A DNA stretch of 64,000 nt, from positions 1,830,100 through 1,894,099 of the forward strand of contig NZ_CP049270.1 in the NCBI RefSeq assembly GCF_003048595.2, in the 5' to 3' direction. Shown here one piece after another: positions 18,989-28,165 of this stretch. The DNA is from Campylobacter concisus (GTDB lineage Bacteria > Campylobacterota > Campylobacteria > Campylobacterales > Campylobacteraceae). The notes under the pieces are model-generated. The model was not told the DNA's origin. It made no database searches and saw only the letters and a program-made list of their open reading frames with translations. The first letter of the stretch is position 1. The number at the start of each line of letters is the position of its first letter. Made by a program: the position numbers and the translations under genes.

Positions 18989-20134
18989 CTATCTCGCTAA
19001 GGCAAAAATTTCACTTATGGCCTCTTTTGTATAAATTTGCTCCAAGCCCCTACCCTTGGCATAGTCATAAACTAGTGCCATTATCTCGTCTAAATTTGTC
19101 TCATCAACGCCGATTTCAATAAGGCTTGTTGGCGTGCTGATCTTGCTAAACCACTCTTTTAGCCTCTCTATGCCTGCGTCTGCGTCATCCACGCCAAAAA
19201 TTTCTTTGCCAAAACGCTTAAATGCCTCTAAATTTCTACTCTTATACCACTTCATCCAAGCTGGCATCACCACACTTAGCCCAGCCCCGTGCGCGCAATC
19301 AACCACCGCACCTATGGCGTGCTCGATCATGTGATTTGGATAAGAGTAGCCAGCTGTGCCAACGTAAGTTAAGCCATTTAGCGCCATCGTAGCAGCCCAG
19401 GCAAACTCGCTTCTAGCGGCGTAGTTTTCTGGCTCTTTTAGCAAAATTTCAGTCGTTTTCATAACGGTTTTTATATTTGCTTCGATGTATAAATTTATGA
19501 TCTCAGGCTGAATGCTCGCCGTAAAGTAGCCCTCGATGCTGTGAGCGATGATGTCTGAGGCTGAATAGACCAAGTACTCCTTGCTAACGCTTGCTTGAAG
19601 AAGCGGATTTATCACTGAAACTTTTGGGTAAAGACAAGCGCCGTGCATGGCAAATTTCTCTTTTGTGGCTTCGTTTGTGACGACTGAGCCGCCGTTCATC
19701 TCTGAGCCAGTTGCTGCAAGCGTTATGATGTCAAAGATCATAAGTGCTTCGCTTGGATCTTTGCCGGTAAAAAAGTCCCAAACGTCGCCGTTATATTTAA
19801 CTCCAGCGGCCACAGCCTTTGCCGTGTCAAGCACTGAACCACCACCTATTGCTAGCACGCTATCGACACCTTGCTTTTTAGCTAAATTTATAGCCTCATT
19901 TACCTTGCTTAGCACTGGGTTTGACTTCACACCGCCTATCTTGCAAAACTCGATACCATTTGCACTTAGACTCTTTGCTGCGACATCAAAAAGGCCATTT
20001 TTTATAATCCTATCGCTACCATAGATGATAAGCGTCTTTTTAACGCCAAATTCTTTCATATATCTGCCGATATTTTGCTCTTTGTCTTTGCCAAATTCTA
20101 TTTTTGTAGGGTTTAAAAAGCTAAAATTTTGCAT
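18989..20134 (-). CDS. Iron-containing alcohol dehydrogenase (BdhA/YqhD group)
   Basis: 381-residue group III alcohol dehydrogenase that reduces aldehydes with NADPH. Seen: GGGSVLDTAKAVAAG (residues 99-113), which binds the cofactor, and the metal-binding region ASDIIAHSIEGYF followed by NHMIEHAIGAVVDCAHGAGLSVV, with the His ligands of the family signature. YqhD-type enzymes clear toxic short-chain and peroxidation-derived aldehydes, which fits neighbours with reductase activities. It is the first gene of the minus-strand accessory operon, with AAGGAGA before its ATG. Confidence 0.9.
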   Translation of the reverse strand: MQNFSFLNPTKIEFGKDKEQNIGRYMKEFGVKKTLIIYGSDRIIKNGLFDVAAKSLSANGIEFCKIGGVKSNPVLSKVNEAINLAKKQGVDSVLAIGGGSVLDTAKAVAAGVKYNGDVWDFFTGKDPSEALMIFDIITLAATGSEMNGGSVVTNEATKEKFAMHGACLYPKVSVINPLLQASVSKEYLVYSASDIIAHSIEGYFTASIQPEIINLYIEANIKTVMKTTEILLKEPENYAARSEFAWAATMALNGLTYVGTAGYSYPNHMIEHAIGAVVDCAHGAGLSVVMPAWMKWYKSRNLEAFKRFGKEIFGVDDADAGIERLKEWFSKISTPTSLIEIGVDETNLDEIMALVYDYAKGRGLEQIYTKEAISEIFALAR

Positions 20135-20208
20135 AGTTTCTCCTTATTAGTTTTAATGATTATAGTTTTGCAAAGCAAAAATTTTTGTTAAAAATAATGA
20201 GTAGAAAT

Positions 20209-20883
20209 TTAAAAATTTCTTAGTTTGATAGGAAGTTTTGAGATGATTTTTTTAGGATCAAAGCTACTTTTAGCATCAACTAAATTTCCAAAATTTTCAC
20301 CTGTGCTAAGAAATTTTTGCAAATAATAATTGCCTCTATATCCAAGGCCATAAAGAATTTCAGACATCAAAGAAATATCTGCTTCATCTAAAAAATCTGC
20401 ATGCACGGTTGTTCTTACTTCAAAATCAAAATTTATCTCAAGCAGATATTTTAGTGTGCTAATAAATTTTTCATATAAATTTGAGCCAGTTATGCCCGTA
20501 AATTTCTCTTTTGGCGCTTTAAAATCAAGTGCGATATAGTCGATCAGCCCTTCGCCTATCGCCTCTTTTAAAATCTCAATATGAGAGCCATTTGTATCGA
20601 CCTTTAGACAAAAATTTCTTGACTTAACCTCTCTTGCAAGTTTTAAAAACAAAGGATTTGCCGTGCATTCGCCACCGCTAAAGACGATGCCATTTAGCTT
20701 ACCTATGCGGCGATCTAAAAAGTTACAAACCTCAGCCATTTCTATATTGCCATTTGAATTTACAACTTCTATATTGTAGCAATACACGCATCGCATATTA
20801 CAGCCTGCAAACCAAACTACCGCAGCCACTTTGTCTGGATAATCAAGCGTAGTAAATGGCGTTATACTAAAGACTTTATGCAA
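20209..20883 (-). CDS. nrdG: Anaerobic ribonucleotide reductase activating protein (radical SAM)
   Basis: 224-residue radical SAM enzyme that creates the glycyl radical on class III ribonucleotide reductase. The cluster motif is Cys28-x3-Cys32-x2-Cys35 (GCNMRCVYCYN), followed by FSGGECTANP near residue 69. The start is a TTG at 20883 with an AAAAGG site upstream. It lies downstream of the nrdD pair on the same strand, but a hairpin separates them, so transcription may be attenuated there. Its partner glycine is on a separate small protein (20969-21139). Length is typical of the NrdG-type activators with extended C-termini. Confidence 0.92.
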   Translation of the reverse strand: MHKVFSITPFTTLDYPDKVAAVVWFAGCNMRCVYCYNIEVVNSNGNIEMAEVCNFLDRRIGKLNGIVFSGGECTANPLFLKLAREVKSRNFCLKVDTNGSHIEILKEAIGEGLIDYIALDFKAPKEKFTGITGSNLYEKFISTLKYLLEINFDFEVRTTVHADFLDEADISLMSEILYGLGYRGNYYLQKFLSTGENFGNLVDAKSSFDPKKIISKLPIKLRNF

Positions 20884-20905
20884 ATTTATGGACCTTTTGA
20901 GATTT

Positions 20906-20931
20906 AAAAGGCACAGAAGATTGTGCCTTTT
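20906..20931. terminator. Hairpin between the small NrdD protein and nrdG
   Basis: AAAAGGCACA and TGTGCCTTTT form a 10-base stem with a 6-base loop. T tracts follow on both strands. On the minus strand it could reduce nrdG relative to nrdD, giving a sub-stoichiometric activase. Confidence 0.65.
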
Positions 20932-20968
20932 TTATTTGAGTTTTTGTATTTTTTATTGGCTGCGGTGA

Positions 20969-21139
20969 TTATCTTTTGCAGCAACTTGCGTATTCATCAA
21001 ATTTAATACGCTCTTTATGCTCACCTTTTTTACCAAGGTTAAAGCTCTCAACTGGGCGATGATAACCCATAACACGAGTATAGACTACGCATTTTGTGCG
21101 TTTGTCTTGTACTTTTTCTAAAATTTCTTTTTCTGTCAT
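20969..21139 (-). CDS. nrdD: Glycyl-radical subunit of a split class III ribonucleotide reductase
   Basis: A 56-residue protein carrying the sequence that normally forms the extreme C-terminus of NrdD: CVVYTRVMGYHRPVESFN, then GKKGEHKER. In class III reductases the glycine in R-V-x-G-Y becomes the radical; here it is Gly25. A Cys-Cys pair sits near the end (ASCCKR). It has its own AAGGAGAGGAA site, 9 bases after the stop of the large NrdD protein, and is in the same reading frame with only that TAA between them. Database entries sometimes call such fragments 'anaerobic ribonucleoside-triphosphate reductase'. Function as a radical subunit in trans is inferred, analogous to YfiD/GrcA with pyruvate formate-lyase. 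Confidence 0.85.
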   Translation of the reverse strand: MTEKEILEKVQDKRTKCVVYTRVMGYHRPVESFNLGKKGEHKERIKFDEYASCCKR

Positions 21140-21148
21140 TTCCTCTCC

Positions 21149-23251
21149 TTATTTGGAATTGTTTTTCTCTTTTTCTATTAATTCTGCATCGCAAAGCGGA
21201 CAAAATTCATGTTCTCCAGCAATGTAGCCATGTTTTGAACAAACGCTAAATACAGGCGTTATAGTGATATATGGAAGCTTATAATTTGAGATTATGCTCT
21301 TTACAAGCTCCTTGCAAGCTTTAGGTGAGCTGATCCTTTCTTTCATATAAAGGTGAAATACTGTGCCACCAGTATATGAAGTCTGAAGATCATCTTGCAA
21401 ATCAAGTGCCTCGTAAGCATCATCTGTAAAATTTGCTGGAAGCTGGGTTGAGTTTGTATAGTAAATATTCTCCCCGCCACCTGCTTGGATGATGTCTGGA
21501 TAGCGCTTTTTATCCTCTTTAGCAAAGCGGTAAGTTGTGCCTTCAGCTGGAGTCGCCTCAAGGTTGTATAAATTTCCAGTCTCTTCTTGAAATGTCCTTA
21601 TCTTATCGCGCAAAAACTCAACCATCTCAATAGCAAAATCACGTCCAAATTTTGTTGAGATATTCTCTTTATCATTTGTGAAATTTCTAAGAAGCTCGTT
21701 CATGCCATTTATACCGATCGTGCTAAAGTGGTTATTAAAGTGCTTTAGATATCTAGCTGTATAAGGATAAAGCCCTCTATCATACATCTCTTGGATAAAT
21801 TTACGCTTCTTTTCAAGTGTCGATTTAGCAAGCTCCAAAAGATAGCTAAGCCTGTTATAAAGTGCGACTTTATCGCCTTTGTAATTGTATCCCAAGCGAG
21901 CCAAATTTATAGTCACAACTCCGATCGAGCCTGTCATCTCAGCACTACCAAAAAGACCACCACCTCGTTTTAAAAGCTCTCTTAGATCAAGCTGCAAACG
22001 GCAACACATAGAGCGAACATGTCCTGGTTTGTAGGCTTTTTCGTTTTCTATCTTGTTGCCATTTTCGTCATAAGTATATTGTGAGCCGATAAAATTTTGA
22101 AAGTAGCTTGAGCCCATTTTGGCGGTGTTTTCAAAGAGCACATCCGCCACTTCACTATCCCAGTCAAAATCCTCTGTAATATTTACCGTTGGTATCGGAA
22201 ATGTAAAAGGCTGCGAGCACTTGTCACCAGCTGTTAAAACCTCGTAAAATGCCTTATCTATGCGTGCCATCTCAGGCTCGAAGTCCTTGTAGGTCATATC
22301 AATCAAATTTTTTCTGCCACGCTCATTTGCTTTTTTCAAAATTTTCTCGTCTTTTACGTTTGTAAAAAGGTGTATATCATCACTCGTTGGGATCTGATCT
22401 CTTAGGTCGCTTGGGCAAGTGATGTCTATTGTTACGTTTGTAAATGGACTTTGTCCCCAGCGTGCAGGCACATTTAAATTAAAAATAAAGCTAGTGATCG
22501 CCTTTTTGATCTCAGCGTCACTTAGATCATCTTTAAAAACGTAAGGCGCAAGATAGGTGTCAAAGCTAGAAAACGCCTGAGCGCCGGCCCACTCGCTTTG
22601 CAAAATTCCTAAGAAATTTGCCATTTGATAAAGTGCTTCTCTAAAATGCTTTGGAGCTTTGCTCTCAACTCTGCCACGAACGCCGTTAAAGCCCTCGTTT
22701 AGTAAAGCTCTTAGGCTCCAGCCAGCACAATATCCTGTAAGGCAGTCAAGGTCGTGGATATGGTAGTCGCCATTTCTGTGAGCTAGGCCCTCTTCTTTGC
22801 TATAAACAGCGTCTAGCCAATAGTTTGCTATGACTTTACCGGCGGTATTATTGATGAGTCCCGCATTTGAGTAGCTTGTGTTTGAGTTTGCAGAAATTCT
22901 CCAATCAGTGCCGTTTATATACTCATTTATCGTTTGAGTTGAATTTATGTAAGTCGTATCGTCATTTAGGCCTAAAATTTGCTCACGCTGAAGCTTATGC
23001 GTGTGGCGGTAGAGCATAAAGCTTTTTAAAACGTCAAAATATCCGCTATTAAATAGCTCTTTTTCGATCGCATCTTGGATGTCTTCGACTGTTATCGCGC
23101 TTGATTTTTGAAAGATATCTTGGACAACATTTGTAAAAACTTTCTCATCATAAGCTAAATTTTCGCTAGCAAATGCTTTTTTTATCGCATCTACTATCTT
23201 ATATGCTACAAATTCTTGTCTTGTGCCATCTCGTTTTAAAATTTCACGCAT
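21149..23251 (-). CDS. nrdD: Anaerobic ribonucleoside-triphosphate reductase, catalytic body without glycyl loop
   Basis: 700-residue large protein of class III reductase, making dNTPs without oxygen. An N-terminal ATP-cone (MREILKRDGTRQEF) controls activity and specificity. The ten-stranded barrel is recognisable by GDYHIHDLDCLTGYCAGW near residue 151 and by MCCRLQLDLRELLKRGGG near 412. The C-terminus has the zinc-binding segment (VCSKHGYIAGEHEFCPLC) and then stops at NNSK, exactly where other NrdD proteins continue into the glycyl-radical loop. That loop is the next gene. A standard member would be about 50 residues longer. Confidence 0.95.
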   Translation of the reverse strand: MREILKRDGTRQEFVAYKIVDAIKKAFASENLAYDEKVFTNVVQDIFQKSSAITVEDIQDAIEKELFNSGYFDVLKSFMLYRHTHKLQREQILGLNDDTTYINSTQTINEYINGTDWRISANSNTSYSNAGLINNTAGKVIANYWLDAVYSKEEGLAHRNGDYHIHDLDCLTGYCAGWSLRALLNEGFNGVRGRVESKAPKHFREALYQMANFLGILQSEWAGAQAFSSFDTYLAPYVFKDDLSDAEIKKAITSFIFNLNVPARWGQSPFTNVTIDITCPSDLRDQIPTSDDIHLFTNVKDEKILKKANERGRKNLIDMTYKDFEPEMARIDKAFYEVLTAGDKCSQPFTFPIPTVNITEDFDWDSEVADVLFENTAKMGSSYFQNFIGSQYTYDENGNKIENEKAYKPGHVRSMCCRLQLDLRELLKRGGGLFGSAEMTGSIGVVTINLARLGYNYKGDKVALYNRLSYLLELAKSTLEKKRKFIQEMYDRGLYPYTARYLKHFNNHFSTIGINGMNELLRNFTNDKENISTKFGRDFAIEMVEFLRDKIRTFQEETGNLYNLEATPAEGTTYRFAKEDKKRYPDIIQAGGGENIYYTNSTQLPANFTDDAYEALDLQDDLQTSYTGGTVFHLYMKERISSPKACKELVKSIISNYKLPYITITPVFSVCSKHGYIAGEHEFCPLCDAELIEKEKNNSK

Positions 23252-23547
23252 CGCCCACTCTTTCCGATTTTTTAATATGGAGTTTTAAAGTATAGGACAA
23301 GAAAGCTTAAACAATAGACAACTATTTTATTTTGTTTAATAATATTTATCAAAAAATATAAAATTTTATGAAGTTTTCTTAAAGGATAAATTTACGTTAT
23401 TTAAGTATTTTAAATTAATTTTTGATTATTTTACTTAAATAATTATTTTAGTTTTACTTTTTAAAATAGTATATTTAAATTTTTCTTTCATATAGATCTT
23501 TATTTAATTTATGTCAATACTCGCCGGTTTTCAATAAAGGAGTTTAA
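23252..23547. other. AT-rich divergent promoter region upstream of nrdD
   Basis: About 300 bases with very high A+T, containing a cluster of TTTAAGT/ACTTAAAT-like stretches (around 23398-23440) and a ribosome binding site for the damaged gene at 23548. It must hold the nrdD promoter on the minus strand. I could not identify a specific regulator site. Confidence 0.4.
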
Positions 23548-23990
23548 ATGAAAAAATCACAACCCTCGCTCTAGGTCTACTTTTGGCTGGCTATACAGCA
23601 TCAAACGGCGTAAAATCACCCGAAGATGGCATGATGAAAAGCTTTGCAAAGTGCGCCTTAAAATCAGATAGCACAGTCATTATGCTAGTACCAAGTCGTG
23701 GCTTTCTTGCTGACACGATAGCTAGCGCAACAACCAGTGTTTCAAACAATGACGGAGGCTTTTATAACAATCTAACAGCTGAAATGCAAAAGGGCGTAAA
23801 TGCCTTTGTGATCTACGGCGAAAGCGGCATGAAAACGGAGTCACTTATGGCAAATGTCTTTACAAGGCTAAAAGAGCATAATGTAAATGGCATGCAGTTT
23901 TGCATATCAGCAGGACTAGAAAATAGCGAGAAGCTAAGCAAGCTAGCAGATGAACTTGGTATAAAATTAAGCTTTGTGACACTTCCTTAA
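23548..23990 (+). pseudogene. Exported (lipo)protein gene broken by a frameshift in an A tract
   Basis: A strong AAAGGAG site precedes ATG at 23548, but after six A residues the frame reads KSQPSL and stops. With one extra A it would read MKKITTLALGLLLAGYTASNG and continue through 135 residues to FVTLP. The restored N-terminus is a signal peptide in which the expected lipobox cysteine is Tyr. The body (FAKCALKSDSTVIMLVPSRGF, then ANVFTRLKEHNVNGMQFC) is not recognised. The rest of the frame is intact, so the break is recent, phase-variable, rescued by slippage, or an assembly error. Confidence 0.55.
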
Positions 23991-24057
23991 ATTTATAAAT
24001 TATAAATTTAATAGACAATTTAAAAATTTAAGAGAGAAATTTCTCTCTTAAATTTAC

Positions 24058-26433
24058 CTACTGACAACCCTCGCATTCGATCGAGCGGTCAGCTACGTCG
24101 TTTAGTTTTTCGCTGTCAGGCGACTCTGAGCGTAGATAATAAGTCGATTTTAGTCCGAGCTCCCATGCAAGCGTGTAAATTTCACTTAGATATCCGCCGC
24201 TTGCCTTATCTAGGCTCATAAATATATTTAGACTTTGACCTTGATCGATCCATTTTTGGCGGATCGCACCTGCTTTTATAAGAATTCTTTGATCAAGCTC
24301 GTAAGCTGGCGTGTAAAACTGCCAAGTATCTGGGCTTAAATTTGGCACGACATTTGGGATCATGCCACTTAAGTTGTGCTCAAACCACTTGCGTTTATAG
24401 ACTGGCTCGATAGTCTGAGTGGTTCCAACTAGGATCGAGATCGAGCTAGTTGGAGCGATGGCCATTAGGTAGCCGTTTCTCATGCCGTCACGCTTGACCT
24501 TCTCTCTTAGCTTGTCCCAGTCGCAGACATTTTCGTCAAATAGCCCGCCTTTGTCGTTTAAAAGAACCTTTGCGTTCTCGTTTGCAGTGTCTATCGGCAT
24601 GATGCCTTTACTCCATTTTGAGCCTTCAAATTTTGGATAGATGCCCTTTTCTACGGCTAAATTTGAGCTAGCGTAGATCGCGTTGTAGCTTATGTTTTCC
24701 ATTATGCTATCTATCAGCGCCAAATGCTCATAGCTGCCCCATTTTACGTTTTTCTCGGCTAGCATTTGCGCCTCACCCATGACACCAAGGCCGATCGAGC
24801 GAGAAGCTAGGTTTGTGTGTTTTACCTTTTTGTGTGGGTAGAAATTTAGGTCTATAACGTTATCAAGCATCCTGATGGCTATCGGCACGACACGCTCGAT
24901 GTCCTCTTTGCTGTTTATCTTGCTTAAATTTATACTTGCAAGGTTGCAAACTGCCGTTTTGCCCTCGATGCTCTCTTTTTCTACGATAAAAATTTGCTTG
25001 CCTTTTAGGCTATCAAGCGCGCTAAGCTTTTTGGCCTTTTTAGTTATGCCACTATCGACAGTGACGTCTTCTTCTTCGTCAAATAGCTCCTCACCACCAT
25101 CTTCGTAAGTGATCTTGATCTTATAGTAGTTTGGCGCTGTGTTTTGGAAAATTTCAGTACATAAATTTGAGCTTCTGATGATGCCCTCGTGGTCGTTTGG
25201 ATTTGCCTTGTTGGCATTGTCTTTAAAGCACAAAAATGGCATGCCAGTTTCAAAATAGCTAGTTAAAATTTTCTTCCAAAGCTCTTTTGCAAGGATGGTA
25301 TTTTTCTGGATATTTTCGTCGCTTTCATACTCCAAGTATCTCTTCTCAAACTCCTCGCCGTAAAGGTCGCAAAGATCACTTACTTGAGCTGGGTCAAAAA
25401 GACTCCAGCGGCCATTTTCTTTGACACGCTTCATAAATAGATCGTTTATCCAAAGCGCAGGGAAAAGCTCATGTGCACGGCGTCTCTCTTCGCCTGAATT
25501 TTTACGAAGATCAAGAAAATCACTCACGTCCATGTGCCAAGGCTCGATATAAACAGCGATCGCACCCTTTCTAGTGCCTAGCTGATCGACCGCTACTGCG
25601 ATGTCGTTTGTCACTTTTAAAAATGGGATGATACCGCCAGCTGCGTTTTTGTGTCCGTCGATACTGCCGCCCATCGCACGCACCTTGCTCCAGTCCCAGC
25701 CGATACCGCCGCCAAATTTTGAAAGTAATGCCATCTCTTTGTAGCTATCAAAAATTCCCTCGATATTATCAGGCGTACTGCCTACGTAACAGCTGCTTAG
25801 CTGGTGACGCGTCGTACGGGCATTTGAGAGCGTCGGAGTGGCTAGCATCACTTCAAATTTAGATATAAGGTCGTAAAATTTCTTCGCCCAGCCTTGGCTG
25901 TCTAGCTCGTTTTGCGCAAGAAACATCGCTATCGCCATAAACATGTGCTGCGGTAGCTCGATCGGCATACCATTCTTATCTTTGATGAGGTAGCGATCAT
26001 AAAGCGTTTTGATACCAAGGTATGCAAACTGGAGGTCACGCTCAGGCTTAATGTAGGCGTTTAGATCCTCTAGGTCGTACTTCTCTTTTAACCCAGGGAT
26101 GATGCGGCCTACTTTTTCGCCTTTTACTAGGTAGTCTTTTAGGTGGTTGTAGCCGTTAAAGCCGGTCACTTTGTGATAAAGGTCGAACAAAAATAGTCTC
26201 GCAGCGACAAATGTCCAATTTGGGCGATCGATGTCGATCTTATCAACTGCTGTTTTTATAAGAGTTTGCTGAATTTCCTCAGTCGTTATCATATCTCTAA
26301 ACTGAATTTTTGCATCTACCTCGAGCTCGCTAAGGCTTACATTGTTAAGCCCTAGAACCGCTTCGTTCGTGTATTTTTTGATCTTGCTGATATCAAGCTC
26401 TTCTGTTCTGCCATTACGTTTTACTACTTTCAA
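24058..26433 (-). CDS. nrdA: Class Ia ribonucleoside-diphosphate reductase, alpha subunit
   Basis: 791-residue large subunit of the oxygen-dependent ribonucleotide reductase. An N-terminal ATP-cone (MKVVKRNGRTEELD) is followed by the barrel. The active-site cysteines are recognisable in LSSCYVGSTPDN near residue 215, SSNLCTEIF near 428 and TAVCNLASINLSKI; the C-terminal redox pair is in CEGCQ at the end. There is also an insertion (around residues 440-490) rich in acidic residues. nrdB is not in this window. It follows purB as in C. jejuni, and together with nrdDG gives dNTP synthesis with and without oxygen. Confidence 0.96.
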   Translation of the reverse strand: MKVVKRNGRTEELDISKIKKYTNEAVLGLNNVSLSELEVDAKIQFRDMITTEEIQQTLIKTAVDKIDIDRPNWTFVAARLFLFDLYHKVTGFNGYNHLKDYLVKGEKVGRIIPGLKEKYDLEDLNAYIKPERDLQFAYLGIKTLYDRYLIKDKNGMPIELPQHMFMAIAMFLAQNELDSQGWAKKFYDLISKFEVMLATPTLSNARTTRHQLSSCYVGSTPDNIEGIFDSYKEMALLSKFGGGIGWDWSKVRAMGGSIDGHKNAAGGIIPFLKVTNDIAVAVDQLGTRKGAIAVYIEPWHMDVSDFLDLRKNSGEERRRAHELFPALWINDLFMKRVKENGRWSLFDPAQVSDLCDLYGEEFEKRYLEYESDENIQKNTILAKELWKKILTSYFETGMPFLCFKDNANKANPNDHEGIIRSSNLCTEIFQNTAPNYYKIKITYEDGGEELFDEEEDVTVDSGITKKAKKLSALDSLKGKQIFIVEKESIEGKTAVCNLASINLSKINSKEDIERVVPIAIRMLDNVIDLNFYPHKKVKHTNLASRSIGLGVMGEAQMLAEKNVKWGSYEHLALIDSIMENISYNAIYASSNLAVEKGIYPKFEGSKWSKGIMPIDTANENAKVLLNDKGGLFDENVCDWDKLREKVKRDGMRNGYLMAIAPTSSISILVGTTQTIEPVYKRKWFEHNLSGMIPNVVPNLSPDTWQFYTPAYELDQRILIKAGAIRQKWIDQGQSLNIFMSLDKASGGYLSEIYTLAWELGLKSTYYLRSESPDSEKLNDVADRSIECEGCQ

Positions 26434-26618
26434 AAATATCTCTCCGTGTTAAATTTTAATTTGGGATTTTATCTAAAAGGAGATAAAAACTCTCTTTGTT
26501 AAAAAAGTGCTCTTAAATATAAAATTTGACTCAAAAAATAATATTTTATATTTTAAAAATTAAAAAATTTGATCTTATTTTAAAATGATTGCAAAAATTT
26601 TTGAAGCGATGTCTTGAA

Positions 26619-26644
26619 GCAAGAAGCATAAATTTGCTTCTTGC
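26619..26644. terminator. Hairpin downstream of purB
   Basis: GCAAGAAGCA and TGCTTCTTGC form a perfect 10-base stem with a 6-base loop between the purB stop and the nrdA promoter region. No strong T tract follows on the minus strand, so purB may read through into nrdA. Confidence 0.5.
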
Positions 26645-26651
26645 ATTTAAA

Positions 26652-27983
26652 TTACTTACCAAAGACTCTGGCAAAAATTTTGTCTACGTTTTTGGTGTAG
26701 TAGTTGTAGTCAAAGCACTCTTTGATCTCATCTTTGCTAAGGCTCTTAGTTAGGTCTTCGTCGTTTAGCAAATTTTGCAAAAATAGGCTGTGACCTTGCT
26801 CATCGATCGCTTTTTTGCCCTCTTGCAAGTCTGCCCAGACCTTCATAGCATTGCGCTGAACGATCTTATAGGCGTCCTCTCTAGAGATTCCACGCTGTGG
26901 TAGCTGTAAAAGCACGCGCTGAGAAAATACCAGGCCACCTGTCAAATTTAAATTTTTCATCATATTTTCTGGATAGACGACTAGATTTGCTATTAAATTT
27001 TTGATACGAACCAGCATAAAATCAGCCGTGATAAACATATCTGGCAGGATAAATCTCTCAACCGAGCTATGGCTGATGTCGCGCTCGTGCCAAAGGGCGA
27101 CGTTTTCAAGCGCTGGCGTGACGTATGAGCGTAGCACCCTGCAAAGACCGGTGATGTTTTCACTAAGAACTGGATTGCGTTTGTGTGGCATAGCGCTTGA
27201 GCCCTTTTGTCCTGGGCTAAAGTACTCCTCCGCCTCATAAACCTCTGTCCTTTGATAGTGTCTGACGGCGACTGCGATCTTCTCACAAGTAGAGGCTAAA
27301 ACTGCGATAGCACTTACCACATGAGCGTAGCGGTCGCGCTGGATCACTTGATTTGACGCTGGTGCGGCTTTAAGGCCGAGCTCAACGCATGTTAGCTCTT
27401 CAAATTCCATTGGAGCGTGGGCTAAATTTCCCATAGCACCTGAGAGCTTGCCGTAACTGATCGTATCTTTTGCATCTTTGATGAGCTTTAGCGCCCTTGC
27501 AATCTCATCGTACCAGATGGCAAGCACAAGGCCAAAAGTTATCGGCTCGCCGTGGATGCCGTGACTTCTACCGACCATAAGCGTATGCTTGTGCTCGATT
27601 GCTCTGTTTTTAACCGCCTGCATGAACTCCTCTACGTCGCTGATGATGAGCTCTAGGCTCTCTTTCATCTGAAGTGCGACGGCTGTATCGATGCAGTCGC
27701 TTGAGGTCATGCCGTAGTGCACGAACCTGCTCTCATCGCCAAGGCTCTCGCTGACGCTTGTTAAAAATGCGATGACGTCGTGCTTTGTCGTCTTTTCTAT
27801 CTCGTCGATGCGAGCCACTTCAAAATTAGCGTTTTTGCAAATTTTCTCACAGTCGCTGTCGCTTATAAAGCCAAGCTTATTCCAAGCTTTAACAGCAGCT
27901 TTTTCTACCTTGAGCCAAGCGTCGTATTTTGCTTGTATGCTCCACTTTTCAGCCATCTCTTTGCGTGAGTATCTTTCGACCAT
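26652..27983 (-). CDS. purB: Adenylosuccinate lyase
   Basis: 443-residue enzyme that acts twice in purine synthesis, splitting fumarate from SAICAR and from adenylosuccinate. The fumarase-superfamily signature GSSAMPHKRNP is present near residue 260, with the TSSDCIDTAVALQ segment near 92 and GRSHGIHGEPITFG near 138 carrying the catalytic histidines. Length is typical of the short bacterial PurB type. Upstream of nrdA on the same strand, as in C. jejuni, and divergent from the pseudouridine synthase gene. Confidence 0.97.
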   Translation of the reverse strand: MVERYSRKEMAEKWSIQAKYDAWLKVEKAAVKAWNKLGFISDSDCEKICKNANFEVARIDEIEKTTKHDVIAFLTSVSESLGDESRFVHYGMTSSDCIDTAVALQMKESLELIISDVEEFMQAVKNRAIEHKHTLMVGRSHGIHGEPITFGLVLAIWYDEIARALKLIKDAKDTISYGKLSGAMGNLAHAPMEFEELTCVELGLKAAPASNQVIQRDRYAHVVSAIAVLASTCEKIAVAVRHYQRTEVYEAEEYFSPGQKGSSAMPHKRNPVLSENITGLCRVLRSYVTPALENVALWHERDISHSSVERFILPDMFITADFMLVRIKNLIANLVVYPENMMKNLNLTGGLVFSQRVLLQLPQRGISREDAYKIVQRNAMKVWADLQEGKKAIDEQGHSLFLQNLLNDEDLTKSLSKDEIKECFDYNYYTKNVDKIFARVFGK

Positions 27984-28165
27984 TGTTGAACCTTTTTGTA
28001 TCAGTTTTCTTTATCATAAAAGTAAATTTCAGCCTTGAAAGCTAAAAATCACATCGTATAATTTTATAAAATTTAAGTTTGGATTATATAAAATCCGTGC
28101 TGAAATGTCGGTTATATACTTATAAATTTGTGCTTAAGATAGCTCACTTGTTTAAAGGATCATTT

